A stretch of 64,000 nt of DNA from the NCBI GenBank assembly GCA_016841765.1, contig JAENYN010000009.1, positions 1 through 64,000 of the forward strand, in the 5' to 3' direction. The notes beneath the pieces were generated by a model. It was not told the origin of the DNA and searched no databases. It worked only from the letters and a program-made list of their open reading frames with translations. Of the stretch, positions 9,662 through 19,761 are shown in pieces. The DNA is from Guptibacillus hwajinpoensis. Its GTDB lineage: Bacteria; Bacillota; Bacilli; Bacillales; Bacillaceae_O. Position 1 is the stretch's first letter, and every line of letters starts with the position of its first letter. Position numbers and translations under genes: made by a program.

Positions 9662-10210
9662 ATGATAAATAAGCCGCTATTCCATGGAGACCGTGTAAAA
9701 TTGACGGCTTTTCAAGAAGAGGATGCCGCTGTGCTGGCTGCATGGCATGAAGATGATGAATTTCTGCAATTGTTTGACGCCAGGCCGGCTGTTCCGAAGT
9801 CAAAGAAAGAAATGGAGGAATGGATCAGCAGCGAAGAATCTGACAGTTTTCGCTTTGCCATCAGGTTAAAAGGCACTGAAGAGCTGGCAGGTTTTATTGA
9901 AATCGATGGCATCCTGTGGAATCATGGATGCGCCTGGATTTCCGCTGCACTGCAGCGGCAGTATTGGAGCCAGGGATATGGGACAGAAGCAATGAGCCTT
10001 GCGATTCGTTACGCATTTGAAGAATTGAATCTGCACCGCCTGCAGCTGACCGTGTTTTCTTATAATGCGAGAGCAAAACGGATGTACGAGAAACTCGGAT
10101 TCATCAAAGAAGGATCGTACAGGGAGTTTCTCGAACGCCGCGGCAGGCGGCATGATCTTGAACTTTACGGCATGCTGAAAAGGGAATGGATGGAAAAAGA
10201 GCACAGCTAG
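9662..10210 (+). CDS. GNAT family N-acetyltransferase (RimJ/RimL type)
   Basis: QGYGTEAMSLAIRYAFEELNLHRLQLTVFSYNARAKRMYEKLGFIKEGSYRE. Confidence 0.88.
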   Translation: MINKPLFHGDRVKLTAFQEEDAAVLAAWHEDDEFLQLFDARPAVPKSKKEMEEWISSEESDSFRFAIRLKGTEELAGFIEIDGILWNHGCAWISAALQRQYWSQGYGTEAMSLAIRYAFEELNLHRLQLTVFSYNARAKRMYEKLGFIKEGSYREFLERRGRRHDLELYGMLKREWMEKEHS

Positions 10211-10236
10211 GCGGTTTGCCTGCTGCGCTCTTTTTG
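10197..10236 (+). terminator. Terminator overlapping the end of the GNAT CDS
   Basis: AAAGAGCaCAGCtAGGC...GCCTgCTGcGCTCTTTTT. Confidence 0.65.
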
Positions 10237-10244
10237 GCTGTTAA

Positions 10245-10418
10245 GGAAATTATAAATTTGTGCGTTGTGGATAAAAAGCGGGAAGGGAGTCATCCAGCTC
10301 CAGGAGCCAGCGGCTATCGTCATAAGCGGTGATCCCCTCCGGAAGGAAAGATCACCTTCCTGCGGATACCCCCGCTTATGCGTACGCCGCTAAGCGGGCG
10401 CCCTGCGCTTTTGTTCTT
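10245..10418. repeat. Dispersed intergenic repeat family A, copy 1
   Basis: Shares GGAAATTATAAA...GGATAAAAAGCG.GAAGGGAGTCATCCAGCTCCAGG.GCCAGCGGCT.TCGTC.TAAGCGGTGAT...CCGCTTATGCGTACGCCGCTAA...GCGCTTTTGTTCTT with 41216..41382. Confidence 0.85.
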
Positions 10419-11284
10419 CATTCATGTTGCTGCTCTTTTTTGCTGCGGACCATCGTCCTGGCAAACGTGTAAATCAAATAGAGAATAAAAACGGTTAGTA
10501 CCGCGAGTCCGGCCATATTCAATCCGAGCAGCTTTAAGAGGACACTCAGCCATGTAATGACATAGAGCAAGCCGAGGCGTTTTTTGATTTCCGGATCGCT
10601 GAAATAAGCTGTCAACCGGGCTCCGATCTGTCCGCCGATTAAGGCGCCGATGACCAGCATGATTCCGATGACATAATCGATTGGTGTTGTAAGTGCGTAT
10701 GATATAAAGCCTGAGATGACAATGAAGAAGACACTGACAAGGCTCGTGCCGACAGCAATCCTTGGCGCCAGGGCAAGCATCGATATAAATAACGGAACGA
10801 TGATGAAACCGCCTCCGACCCCGAGCGTCGTCGATGCAAAACCGCCGAAAAAACCGATGAAGAGGATAATCGGGAGGGAGTGCTTGCCGGTTTTAGCTGT
10901 TTCTTTTTGCTTCCCTTTTTTCTTGCGGAGCATTGAAAAAGCGAAGTAACCAAGCAATAACAGATAAAAGCCCGGGATGACTGTTTCAGAAAGCCCTTTG
11001 TCCTCAAGGAAAATGACAAAAGGGTGAGCCACCCTTGTGGCGGCAAGCCCGCTCACACCTGTAATGAACGCCAGCTTCCAATCGATGTTGCGGAGCCGCA
11101 AATGGGCAATCACCCCGGATACTGATGTTCCGATCGTATAAAGCAGGCTTGTTGCAATGGCAGTTACAGGTACGAAGCCGAACAAAAGCAGGACCGGTGT
11201 CAAAACAAACCCGCCGCCTACTCCGAAAAAGCCGGAGAGTATTCCGATTATGGCCCCGATGAGCAGATATGCAGCTAATTCCAA
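10418..11284 (-). CDS. TauE/SafE family (sulfite exporter-like) permease
   Basis: Two GxxSGFFGVGGGFVLTP-type repeats (GILSGFFGVGGGFVLTPVLL; FASTTLGVGGGFIIVPLFI). Confidence 0.88.
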   Translation of the reverse strand: MELAAYLLIGAIIGILSGFFGVGGGFVLTPVLLLFGFVPVTAIATSLLYTIGTSVSGVIAHLRLRNIDWKLAFITGVSGLAATRVAHPFVIFLEDKGLSETVIPGFYLLLLGYFAFSMLRKKKGKQKETAKTGKHSLPIILFIGFFGGFASTTLGVGGGFIIVPLFISMLALAPRIAVGTSLVSVFFIVISGFISYALTTPIDYVIGIMLVIGALIGGQIGARLTAYFSDPEIKKRLGLLYVITWLSVLLKLLGLNMAGLAVLTVFILYLIYTFARTMVRSKKEQQHE

Positions 11285-12098
11285 AATGATTGCTCCTTCC
11301 GTTCAACAGATAATTTTAGTTTAGCCAGAATGATGTCCTCAGAGCAAATTTTTCGTTTTGGTTGAATTGAGAGGAAGGTGCTGTGATGATGGTGACTTAT
11401 GCATCCTGGTGGGAAGAGAGGAATGAAGTTTCTTTCGTTTGAACGCGACAGTTGTTGCGCCTGCAGGTCTGTTAATCAGCTTTGTGGCGAAAAGGCAGGT
11501 GAGGGATGATATGGGAACCTGGCATCTTTTGTCTACTGGTCTCAGCAGATTGGACGGGCTCTTGACAGGAAATGAAACGGTTCTGCAACGGCATGAATAG
11601 CAGGGGATTCGGCGCAAATGTGTGCTCTAACGTGATTGGTGAAAGATATGGCGTGAAAATGCGATGTTATGGCGCAAAACCTCTTCGGCAGGGATCCGCA
11701 TTGTGAAGGGAATGTAACGTATTCATCGTCCTGAAGCGGAAAACTGGCGGTCTCAGCCTCGCTTCATGTATTTTCAGCTCAACCAAAAAGCTCTTCCAGC
11801 TGACTTCATCAATCGGTACCTGAAAAGGTGGAAAAGAACGGAAAAACCTGCTAAACTTATAGAACGGATGTTCGAATGAGAGTCATCATATATTGGCAGT
11901 TGAAAAAGGTTTATCGGTATTCGCGGAAATAGTATCATAGAATAGGAACCTATTGATAAAAAGATAAACAGATACATACAGGCGGCCGTTTCGTACGAAA
12001 TTCAGCACAGACGGCCTGTTTTTCATTTTTAACATAAAGAGGCAGCTCCGGCATTCTCCGGGCTGCAGACAGATTTTAGCAGGAGCGGAGGTTATTCA

Positions 12099-15000
12099 AT
12101 GACAGTGCGATTTGTCATCGGACGGGCAGGCAGCGGGAAGACGTCGCTTTGCAAAAATGAGCTGCGTAAGCGGCTTAAGGAGAATCCGGTTGGAAACCCG
12201 CTGATTTATCTTGTGCCGGACCAAATGACATTCCAGACGGAGTATGACTTGATTACAACGCCTGGACTGGGCGGCATGATCAGGATGCAGGTATTCAGTT
12301 TTACGAGGCTGGCCTGGAGGGTGCTGCAGGAAACAGGGGGGATTTCCCGTTACCATATCAGTACGCTCGGCCTTAACATGATGATACGGAGGATTCTGGA
12401 AAGCCGCAGGAAAGACCTCAAGGTGTTTGAAAAGGCAGCTGAGAAGAACGGATTTATTGAGCAGCTTGAAGAGATGATGGCGGAATTCAAGCGTTATTGT
12501 GTCACCCCTGCAGATCTTGAGCAGAAAAGGCGGGAACTGGATGCCGGCGGAAATGCGGAAGCGGGAACGGAGAGCCTGAAAGAAAAGCTGCATGATTTTC
12601 AGCTCGTTTATGAAGACCTGGAGAGAAGCCTGTCCGGCCGGTATGTGGATTCTGAAGATTACTTGCGGCTGCTTGCCGAGAAAATAGCGGATTCCGAGTT
12701 CATAAGAAATGCGGAAATATATATTGATGGATTCTACAGTTTTACACCACAGGAAGAGCTTGTTCTCGGAGCGCTCTTTCAACATGCCAGGCGGGTGACT
12801 ATATCGCTGACGCTTGACCGGGAGTATGAACATCCTCCCCATGAGCTTAATCTGTACCGGATGACCGGCGATACGTTCATGAAGTTGAGGGAGCTTGCCG
12901 GGAGCCTTGGGGCGGAACTGGAGAAGACGGTTGTATTGGATGGGAAGCCGCCCCGTTATGAGAAGGCACCGTCGCTTGAACATCTTGAACGCTATTATGA
13001 TGTAAGACCGGCACAACAAATTGAGTCCGCAGGGGATATCCTACTTGCGGCGGCCGTTAACAGGCGGGCAGAAGTGGAAGGCGTTGCCAGGGAAGTCCTG
13101 AAGCTTGTCAGGGAAAAAGGGTACCGATTCAGGGATATCGGCATATTCGTCCGTAACATGGGAGATTACCAGAAGCTGATGGAAACGATTTTCGGTGATT
13201 ATGAGATTCCTTATTTCATTGACCAGAAGCAAACGATGCTGAATCATCCTTTGTTTGAGCTGATCCGGTCATCCCTCGATGTCATCCATACGAACTGGCG
13301 GTATGATCCGGTGTTCCGCTGTGTGAAAACTGATTTGTTTTTTCCGCTGGAAAGCCATATTGAAGGACTCCGGGAACAGATGGACCAGCTGGAAAACTAT
13401 GTGCTGGCCCGCGGAATCCAGGGCAGGAGGTGGAAACAGGAGGAGCCGTGGACCTACCGCCGCATCTATTCGCTTGAAGATACGGACACCGTACAAACCG
13501 ATAAAGAGAAGGAAGTCCAGGCCCGGATCAACCGGCTGCGCAGGTTGATTGCTGCGCCGCTCGCTTCCTTTGAGGAAGGGATGAAACGGGCGAAGACAGG
13601 ACGTGAGTATGCGGAAGCGCTCTATCATTACCTTTCCGGAATAAGAGTCCCTGAGAAAATAGAAAAGCTGCGTGATACGGCGGCTGAAAACGGAAATCTT
13701 TCACTCGCCCGCCAGCACGACCAGGTGTGGGATGAGTTCATGGATTTGCTCGATCAGGTTGTGGAGATCGCCGGTGATGATGAGTTGACGTTTGACATGT
13801 TCATGAAAATGATCGGCACCGGATTGGAATCGATGAAATTCGCCCTGGTGCCGCCTTCACTTGATCAGGTGTTGGCCGGTACGCTTGACCGGACCCGGTT
13901 CGGGGATGTGAAAGTGTCGTTCATTCTTGGTGTCAATGAAGGTGTCCTCCCTGCTGTGCCGAAGGAAGACGATGTGATATCTGATGAGGAAAGGCAGCTT
14001 CTCCTTGATTCAGGTGTACAGCTGGCACCCGGCAGCCGCGAGCAGCTTCTGGATGAAAACTTCCTTATCTATCTTGCCCTGACCAGTCCGTCGGAACGGT
14101 TGTGGGTAAGCTGGCCTCTTGCGGATGAGGAAGGGAAATCTTTGAATCCGTCCGTTCTAATCAAACGTATCAAAAGCCTGTACAGCTCCCTGGATGAAAA
14201 ACTCATTTTTAACGATCCGGCCGAAGTGACCGAGCAGGAGCAGCTTGATTTTGTCACGACAGGCAAGAAGACGCTGTCATACCTCGCCGCCCAGCTCCAG
14301 GCATGGAAACGGGGATATCCGGTTTCACCGCTATGGATCGATGTCCTGAATGAGTTTATCACGAGTGAGCAGTGGTCGGACAAGGCCCGCACCGTCCTTA
14401 GCAGTTTATTTTATAAAAATGAAGCGAAGAAGCTCGATCCCAGTGTAAGCAAAGAGCTGTATGGCGAACGGATCCAGGCGAGTGTTTCAAGGATGGAACA
14501 GTTCAATTCCTGTGCATTTTCCCAGTTTGCCTCACACGGGCTGAAGTTGAAGGAACGGCAAATTTTCAAGCTGGAAGCTCCCGATATCGGGCAGCTGTTC
14601 CATGGGGCGCTAAAGCGGATGTCCGAGTTGCTTCAGGAGCATGGACTTGAGTGGAATGAGCTGACCAGCAAACAGTGTGAGCAATTTTCCGTCCAGGCGA
14701 TTGATGAATTGGCGCCGCACCTTCAGGGAGAAATTTTGTTGAGCTCCAACAGGCATAACTATATAAAACGGAAATTACAGCAAGTGGTGGCAAAAGCTTC
14801 GGGTGCCATGAGCGAACATGCCAAATCGAGCGGATTCGTCCCGGTCGGCCTTGAGGTTCCGTTCGGAACCGGCCATGATTTGCCTGCCATCACCTTCAAG
14901 CTTCCGAATGGGACCGAAATGGAACTGGTCGGCCGAATCGACAGAGTTGATAAAGCGGAAAGCTCAAAAGGGGTGCTTCTGCGGGTTGTCGACTACAAAT

Positions 15001-15611
15001 CAAGCGAGAAGGCGCTCAACCTTGCTGAAGTTTACTTTGGCCTGGCCCTGCAGATGCTCACCTATCTCGATATTGTGCTTACCCATTCCGATAAATGGCT
15101 CGGTTCGGAAGCACACCCTGCCGGAGTCCTGTATTTCCATGTTCACAACCCGATGATCAATTCGGATTACCGCCTCCCTGATGATGCCATTGACAGGGAG
15201 CTGTTCAGGCAGTTCAAGATGAAAGGCCTTCTGGTTGCCGATGAAGAAGCGATCAAGCTGATGGATAACTCGCTTGACAGCGGGCATTCCGATGTTGTCC
15301 CGGCAGGACTGAAGAAAGCGGGCGGCTTTTACAGCAATTCCTCGGTAGCAAGTGATGAAGAATTCGATCATCTGAGGAACCATGTGAGGGAATTGATCAA
15401 GAAGGTCGGCACGGATATCACGGACGGAGTCATTGATATTGCGCCGTATAAAATGAAGGACAGGACGCCCTGCACATTTTGTTCCTATAAATCGTTCTGC
15501 CAGTTTGATAACTCGCTCGAAGAGAATGATTACCGGCTGCTGAAGCCTGAAAAAGATCAAATTGTCCTTGATAAGATGAGAAAGAAAGGAGGCGACGATG
15601 ATGATCAGTAA
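12099..15611 (+). CDS. addB: ATP-dependent helicase/deoxyribonuclease subunit B
   Basis: N-terminal GRAGSGKTSLCKNEL, C-terminal nuclease VVDYKSS and Fe-S cysteines (CTFCSYKSFC); followed by addA. Confidence 0.95.
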   Translation: MTVRFVIGRAGSGKTSLCKNELRKRLKENPVGNPLIYLVPDQMTFQTEYDLITTPGLGGMIRMQVFSFTRLAWRVLQETGGISRYHISTLGLNMMIRRILESRRKDLKVFEKAAEKNGFIEQLEEMMAEFKRYCVTPADLEQKRRELDAGGNAEAGTESLKEKLHDFQLVYEDLERSLSGRYVDSEDYLRLLAEKIADSEFIRNAEIYIDGFYSFTPQEELVLGALFQHARRVTISLTLDREYEHPPHELNLYRMTGDTFMKLRELAGSLGAELEKTVVLDGKPPRYEKAPSLEHLERYYDVRPAQQIESAGDILLAAAVNRRAEVEGVAREVLKLVREKGYRFRDIGIFVRNMGDYQKLMETIFGDYEIPYFIDQKQTMLNHPLFELIRSSLDVIHTNWRYDPVFRCVKTDLFFPLESHIEGLREQMDQLENYVLARGIQGRRWKQEEPWTYRRIYSLEDTDTVQTDKEKEVQARINRLRRLIAAPLASFEEGMKRAKTGREYAEALYHYLSGIRVPEKIEKLRDTAAENGNLSLARQHDQVWDEFMDLLDQVVEIAGDDELTFDMFMKMIGTGLESMKFALVPPSLDQVLAGTLDRTRFGDVKVSFILGVNEGVLPAVPKEDDVISDEERQLLLDSGVQLAPGSREQLLDENFLIYLALTSPSERLWVSWPLADEEGKSLNPSVLIKRIKSLYSSLDEKLIFNDPAEVTEQEQLDFVTTGKKTLSYLAAQLQAWKRGYPVSPLWIDVLNEFITSEQWSDKARTVLSSLFYKNEAKKLDPSVSKELYGERIQASVSRMEQFNSCAFSQFASHGLKLKERQIFKLEAPDIGQLFHGALKRMSELLQEHGLEWNELTSKQCEQFSVQAIDELAPHLQGEILLSSNRHNYIKRKLQQVVAKASGAMSEHAKSSGFVPVGLEVPFGTGHDLPAITFKLPNGTEMELVGRIDRVDKAESSKGVLLRVVDYKSSEKALNLAEVYFGLALQMLTYLDIVLTHSDKWLGSEAHPAGVLYFHVHNPMINSDYRLPDDAIDRELFRQFKMKGLLVADEEAIKLMDNSLDSGHSDVVPAGLKKAGGFYSNSSVASDEEFDHLRNHVRELIKKVGTDITDGVIDIAPYKMKDRTPCTFCSYKSFCQFDNSLEENDYRLLKPEKDQIVLDKMRKKGGDDDDQ

Positions 15612-18600
15612 AATGCCAAAGCCTGAAAACAGCACCTGGACGGACGAGCAATGGGACGCCATCACCGCCTCCGGGCAAGACATCCTCGTTGCGGCCGCGG
15701 CCGGATCGGGAAAAACAGCCGTCCTGGTCGAACGGATCATCAAAAAAATCACGTCACTGGAAAATCCGGTTGACATCGACCGCCTCCTTGTTGTTACGTT
15801 CACAAATGCGGCAGCATCAGAAATGAAAAAACGGATAGGGGATGCGATCGAAAGGGAACTCGAAAGCCACCCATCCTCGCTTCATTTACGGAGGCAGCTT
15901 GCCCTCATTAACAGGGCTTCTATTTCAACATTGCACTCATTCTGCCTGAATGTCGTCAGAAAATATTATTACAGGCTTGATATCGATCCGGGTTTCCGGA
16001 TAGCAGACGGGACTGAAGCCGATCTCCTGATGGATGAGGTCCTTGATGAGCTGTTTGAAGAGGAATACGGACAAGAAGAGAATGAGGCATTTTATGATCT
16101 GGTTGACCGGTATGCAAGTGATCGGAGTGATGCCGACCTGCAGGACTATGTCCGCAAGCTCTATACTTTTTCACGCGCGCATCCGTGGCCGTTTGAATGG
16201 CTTGACACGGTTGCGGAAGAGTATGAAAAAGCCGGGGAGGGCATCGGCATTGAAGATCTTCCATGGATGACCGATCTTGCCGGCGATGTGAACCTGCAGT
16301 TGGCCGGTATGGAAGCGATTCTTGTCAATGCCATGACGTTGACGAAGGAACCGGAAGGACCGGCTGCTTATGCAGATAATCTCGAAGATGATCTCAGAAT
16401 CATCCAGGGACTGCAGGCTGCTGCCTGTGCCTCATGGCAGCACCTTTATGAAGAAATGCAGAAGGTTGCCGCCTTTTCGAAGCTGAAAACGATTAGGAAG
16501 GGCGAGGCGGATAAAGACCTCCAAGACCGGGTCAAGTCGCTGCGCGAAAAAGTGAAAAAGCAAGTCGGCAAGTTGAAGGAAGAACTTTTTGCCCGCAGCC
16601 CCGACGCTTATATGGAGGATGTCCGCGAGATGGCTCCTGTTGTCCGGACGCTTGTCGAGCTGGTGAAAAAGGTGTCGGAACGATACGAGAAAGCCAAAAA
16701 AGAACGGGCGCTTGTTGATTTCAATGACCTTGAGCATTATGCGCTGGCAATTTTGGCCGAATCCCATCACCAGGCCGGCGGGAAGACCGATGTCATCCCG
16801 TCCGATGCCGCCATACAATATCGCCGGCAATTTGCAGAATTGCTTGTTGATGAATACCAGGATACGAACCTTGTGCAGGAAACGATTATCCGGCTGATCG
16901 CAAAGCCCCGGACAGAGCAGGGCAATGTATTTATGGTGGGCGATGTGAAACAGAGCATTTACCGGTTCCGCCTGGCCGAACCGGGGTTGTTCCTTTCGAA
17001 ATATAAACGGTTCGGAACCAGCTCCGTTAACGAAGGAATTAAAATAGATTTATCGAAAAACTTTCGCAGCCGTAAAGAAGTGCTGCATGGCACAAACTTT
17101 ATATTCAAACAGATCATGGGTGAAACAGTCGGTGAGATCGATTACGATGAAGCTGCCGAATTGAAGCCTGGCGCGTCTTATCCCCCTGGGCCCGATACCG
17201 AAACGGAACTGCTGATCGTCGACAAGCAGAAAAACGATGAGGATAAGCAGGAAGTGCCTGACGAAAGCCTCATCAATCCTGATGAATATGAAACCGTCCA
17301 GCTGGAAGCCCGCCTGATGGCAAAGAAGATCAAAGAGATGGTCGGCACCTATCAGATTTTTGATAAAGACATCAAGGGGATGCGGACTGTCACATACCGT
17401 GATATCGTTATCCTCCTGCGTTCGATGCCATGGGCGCCGGCCATTATGGAAGAGTTCAAAAAGTACGGCATACCTGTTTATGCCGAGCTGTCCACCGGTT
17501 ATTTCGAAGCGACCGAGGTATCGGTCATGCTTTCATTGCTTAAAGTGATTGACAATCCGCTTCAGGATATTCCGCTTGCCTCTGTGCTGCGCTCGCCGAT
17601 TGTAAACTTGAGTGAAAGCGACCTGGCTTCGATCCGCCTTGAGAATAAGAAGGATTCTTATTTTGATGCAATCCTGACATATATCTCCGGCACCAGGGGG
17701 AACCTGGTTTTAAAGGAGAAGCTCAGCAGATTCTATAAAAACCTTGAAGAATGGCGGACAAAAGCGCGGCAGGGTGCCCTTTCCAGTTTGATCTGGGATT
17801 TATACGGAGAAACAGGTTATTACGATTTTGTCGGAGGAATGCCGGGCGGCAGGCAGCGCCAGGCCAACTTGCGGGCGCTATACGACCGGGCAAGGCAGTA
17901 CGAGGAAACATCATTCCGCGGATTGTTTCGGTTTCTCCGTTTCATTGAGCGCATGCAGGAACGCGGGGATGACCTCGGTGCTGCCCGTGCTCTCGGTGAG
18001 CAAGAGGATGTCGTACGCATCATGACAATCCACAAAAGCAAAGGGCTGGAGTTCCCGGTTGTTTTCACAGCAGGACTTGCCCGCCAGTTCAATATGATGG
18101 ATCTTCACCAGAAGGTGCTTCTCCACAAAGAACTGGGTTTCGGATCGCGTTTGATCAATCCTGAGCGGCGGATCAGCTATCCGACACTTCCGCAAATTGC
18201 CATTAAGCGCAGGGCGAGGATGGAACTGATTGCAGAAGAAATGCGCGTTTTATACGTTGCCCTGACCAGGGCGCGGGATAAGCTATATTTGATTGGTTCG
18301 GTGAAAGACCGCTCCAAAACGATTGATTCATGGAAAGAGCATGTCGGGCATGAGGATTGGCTGCTGCCTGACTATGAACGATCGCGGAGTACATCCTATC
18401 TTGACTGGATTGGGCCGGCGCTCATCCGTCATCGCCATATTCTTGATGAGCTTGAAGAAATACAGGGCAATACAGATACAGAAGTGGCAGGGCACCCTTC
18501 AAGTTGGAAACTCAATTTTGTAAAAGGGGAGACATTGACGGAGGAAGCACCTGAAGATCAAGCCCGGGAAGAAGAATTAATGGAATCACTCCGCACCTGG

Positions 18601-19359
18601 ACCCGCTATCCGGAAGATTCCCCTTTTGCTGATGAGGTGCAGCGCCGGCTGGAATGGCGCTACCCTTTCAGGCAGGCATCCTTCCACAGTGCGAAGCAAT
18701 CGGTAACCGAAATGAAAAACAGGCATGGTGCCGCCGATGAAAATAGCGATATCCGCTTGATCCAACGTTTCCAGGCCCCGATTGAGAAACGGCCGCGCTT
18801 TCTCCAGGAACAAAAGTTGACAGCAGCCGAACGCGGGACAGCAATGCATATGGTCATGCAGCAGCTCAAAACCGCCGATGGGATTAGTTCTGATGAAATA
18901 AGGGAACAAATCAGTAAAATGGTTACCCGCGAATTGCTTACTGACCAGCAGGCTGAAGCCATTGAACCGGAACACATCGCCGACTTCTTCGGCAGTGAGC
19001 CGGGACGCCGTTTTCTGAACGCAGCGAAAGTGGAACGTGAAATCCCGTTCAGCTTAGCCCTGCCGGCAACCGAAGCCTATCCAGAATGGCAGGGGGATAA
19101 TGAAGAATTTGTCCTTGTCCAGGGTGTGATTGACTGTCTTCTGGAAGACGAACAGGGACTGGCAATCATCGATTATAAAACGGATAATATTTCAAAACGG
19201 TTCAATGGCGATTTCAGCGAGGCGAAACCGGTGCTTACCGACAGGTACCGCACCCAGTTGAAACTATACCAGCAGGCAGTCGAGCAGATTTTCAAAAAGA
19301 AAGTCAGCCAGAAATACTTGTATTTCTTTGATGGCGGTTATCCATTGGAGTTGGATTAA
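15598..19359 (+). CDS. addA: ATP-dependent helicase/nuclease subunit A
   Basis: ILVAAAAGSGKTAVLVERI, UvrD motifs (VDEYQDTN, MVGDVKQSIYRFR), nuclease AIIDYKTD; overlaps addB by 14 bp. Confidence 0.96.
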   Translation: MMISKMPKPENSTWTDEQWDAITASGQDILVAAAAGSGKTAVLVERIIKKITSLENPVDIDRLLVVTFTNAAASEMKKRIGDAIERELESHPSSLHLRRQLALINRASISTLHSFCLNVVRKYYYRLDIDPGFRIADGTEADLLMDEVLDELFEEEYGQEENEAFYDLVDRYASDRSDADLQDYVRKLYTFSRAHPWPFEWLDTVAEEYEKAGEGIGIEDLPWMTDLAGDVNLQLAGMEAILVNAMTLTKEPEGPAAYADNLEDDLRIIQGLQAAACASWQHLYEEMQKVAAFSKLKTIRKGEADKDLQDRVKSLREKVKKQVGKLKEELFARSPDAYMEDVREMAPVVRTLVELVKKVSERYEKAKKERALVDFNDLEHYALAILAESHHQAGGKTDVIPSDAAIQYRRQFAELLVDEYQDTNLVQETIIRLIAKPRTEQGNVFMVGDVKQSIYRFRLAEPGLFLSKYKRFGTSSVNEGIKIDLSKNFRSRKEVLHGTNFIFKQIMGETVGEIDYDEAAELKPGASYPPGPDTETELLIVDKQKNDEDKQEVPDESLINPDEYETVQLEARLMAKKIKEMVGTYQIFDKDIKGMRTVTYRDIVILLRSMPWAPAIMEEFKKYGIPVYAELSTGYFEATEVSVMLSLLKVIDNPLQDIPLASVLRSPIVNLSESDLASIRLENKKDSYFDAILTYISGTRGNLVLKEKLSRFYKNLEEWRTKARQGALSSLIWDLYGETGYYDFVGGMPGGRQRQANLRALYDRARQYEETSFRGLFRFLRFIERMQERGDDLGAARALGEQEDVVRIMTIHKSKGLEFPVVFTAGLARQFNMMDLHQKVLLHKELGFGSRLINPERRISYPTLPQIAIKRRARMELIAEEMRVLYVALTRARDKLYLIGSVKDRSKTIDSWKEHVGHEDWLLPDYERSRSTSYLDWIGPALIRHRHILDELEEIQGNTDTEVAGHPSSWKLNFVKGETLTEEAPEDQAREEELMESLRTWTRYPEDSPFADEVQRRLEWRYPFRQASFHSAKQSVTEMKNRHGAADENSDIRLIQRFQAPIEKRPRFLQEQKLTAAERGTAMHMVMQQLKTADGISSDEIREQISKMVTRELLTDQQAEAIEPEHIADFFGSEPGRRFLNAAKVEREIPFSLALPATEAYPEWQGDNEEFVLVQGVIDCLLEDEQGLAIIDYKTDNISKRFNGDFSEAKPVLTDRYRTQLKLYQQAVEQIFKKKVSQKYLYFFDGGYPLELD

Positions 19360-19371
19360 AAGGAGGAGTAC

Positions 19372-19737
19372 ATGATGAATCCGTATTTACGCAAAGGGCT
19401 GCTGCTTGGCCTCGGCATCGCGGCAGCGAGCAAGGAAAAAGTTGAGAAGTATGTGAATGACTTGACTGTAAAAGGCGAAATTGCACCCCAGGAAGCGAAA
19501 GAATTGCTGAACAGCCTTCTGTCAAAAGGGGAGTCGGTCGAACAACGGTACACCGAAGATTTCAGGTCTGATGTGAAAGAAAACATTCAAGAACTCGGAT
19601 TTGTGACGATCGAGCAATACCGGGATCTGGAAAAAAGGGTCAGGGAGCTTGAGGCAAAGCATATGGAATACAATGAAACGAAACAGGACAGCATGAAATC
19701 GGCGGAAGATTTATCCCCTGATGATTTCAATCAATAA
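19372..19737 (+). CDS. Small coiled-coil protein (phasin / PHA-regulator-like)
   Basis: MMNPYLRKGLLLGLGIAAASKEKVEKYVNDLTVKGEIAPQEAKELLNSLL plus C-terminal LEKRVRELE; strong RBS AAAAGGAGG. Confidence 0.7.
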   Translation: MMNPYLRKGLLLGLGIAAASKEKVEKYVNDLTVKGEIAPQEAKELLNSLLSKGESVEQRYTEDFRSDVKENIQELGFVTIEQYRDLEKRVRELEAKHMEYNETKQDSMKSAEDLSPDDFNQ

Positions 19738-19761
19738 TAGTGCTGGGAAAAGGTGAAGCAG

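Noticed and set aside
11285-12095. About 0.8 kb gap before addB with several short ORFs on both strands
   Set aside because: No RBS-supported ORF, recognisable domain or clear RNA structure; at most decayed sequence.
12096-13019. Long minus-strand ORF of 307 aa opposite addB
   Set aside because: Antisense shadow ORF of a confidently identified gene.
15000-15803. 267 aa minus-strand ORF across the addB/addA junction
   Set aside because: Antisense shadow of two essential-looking overlapping genes.
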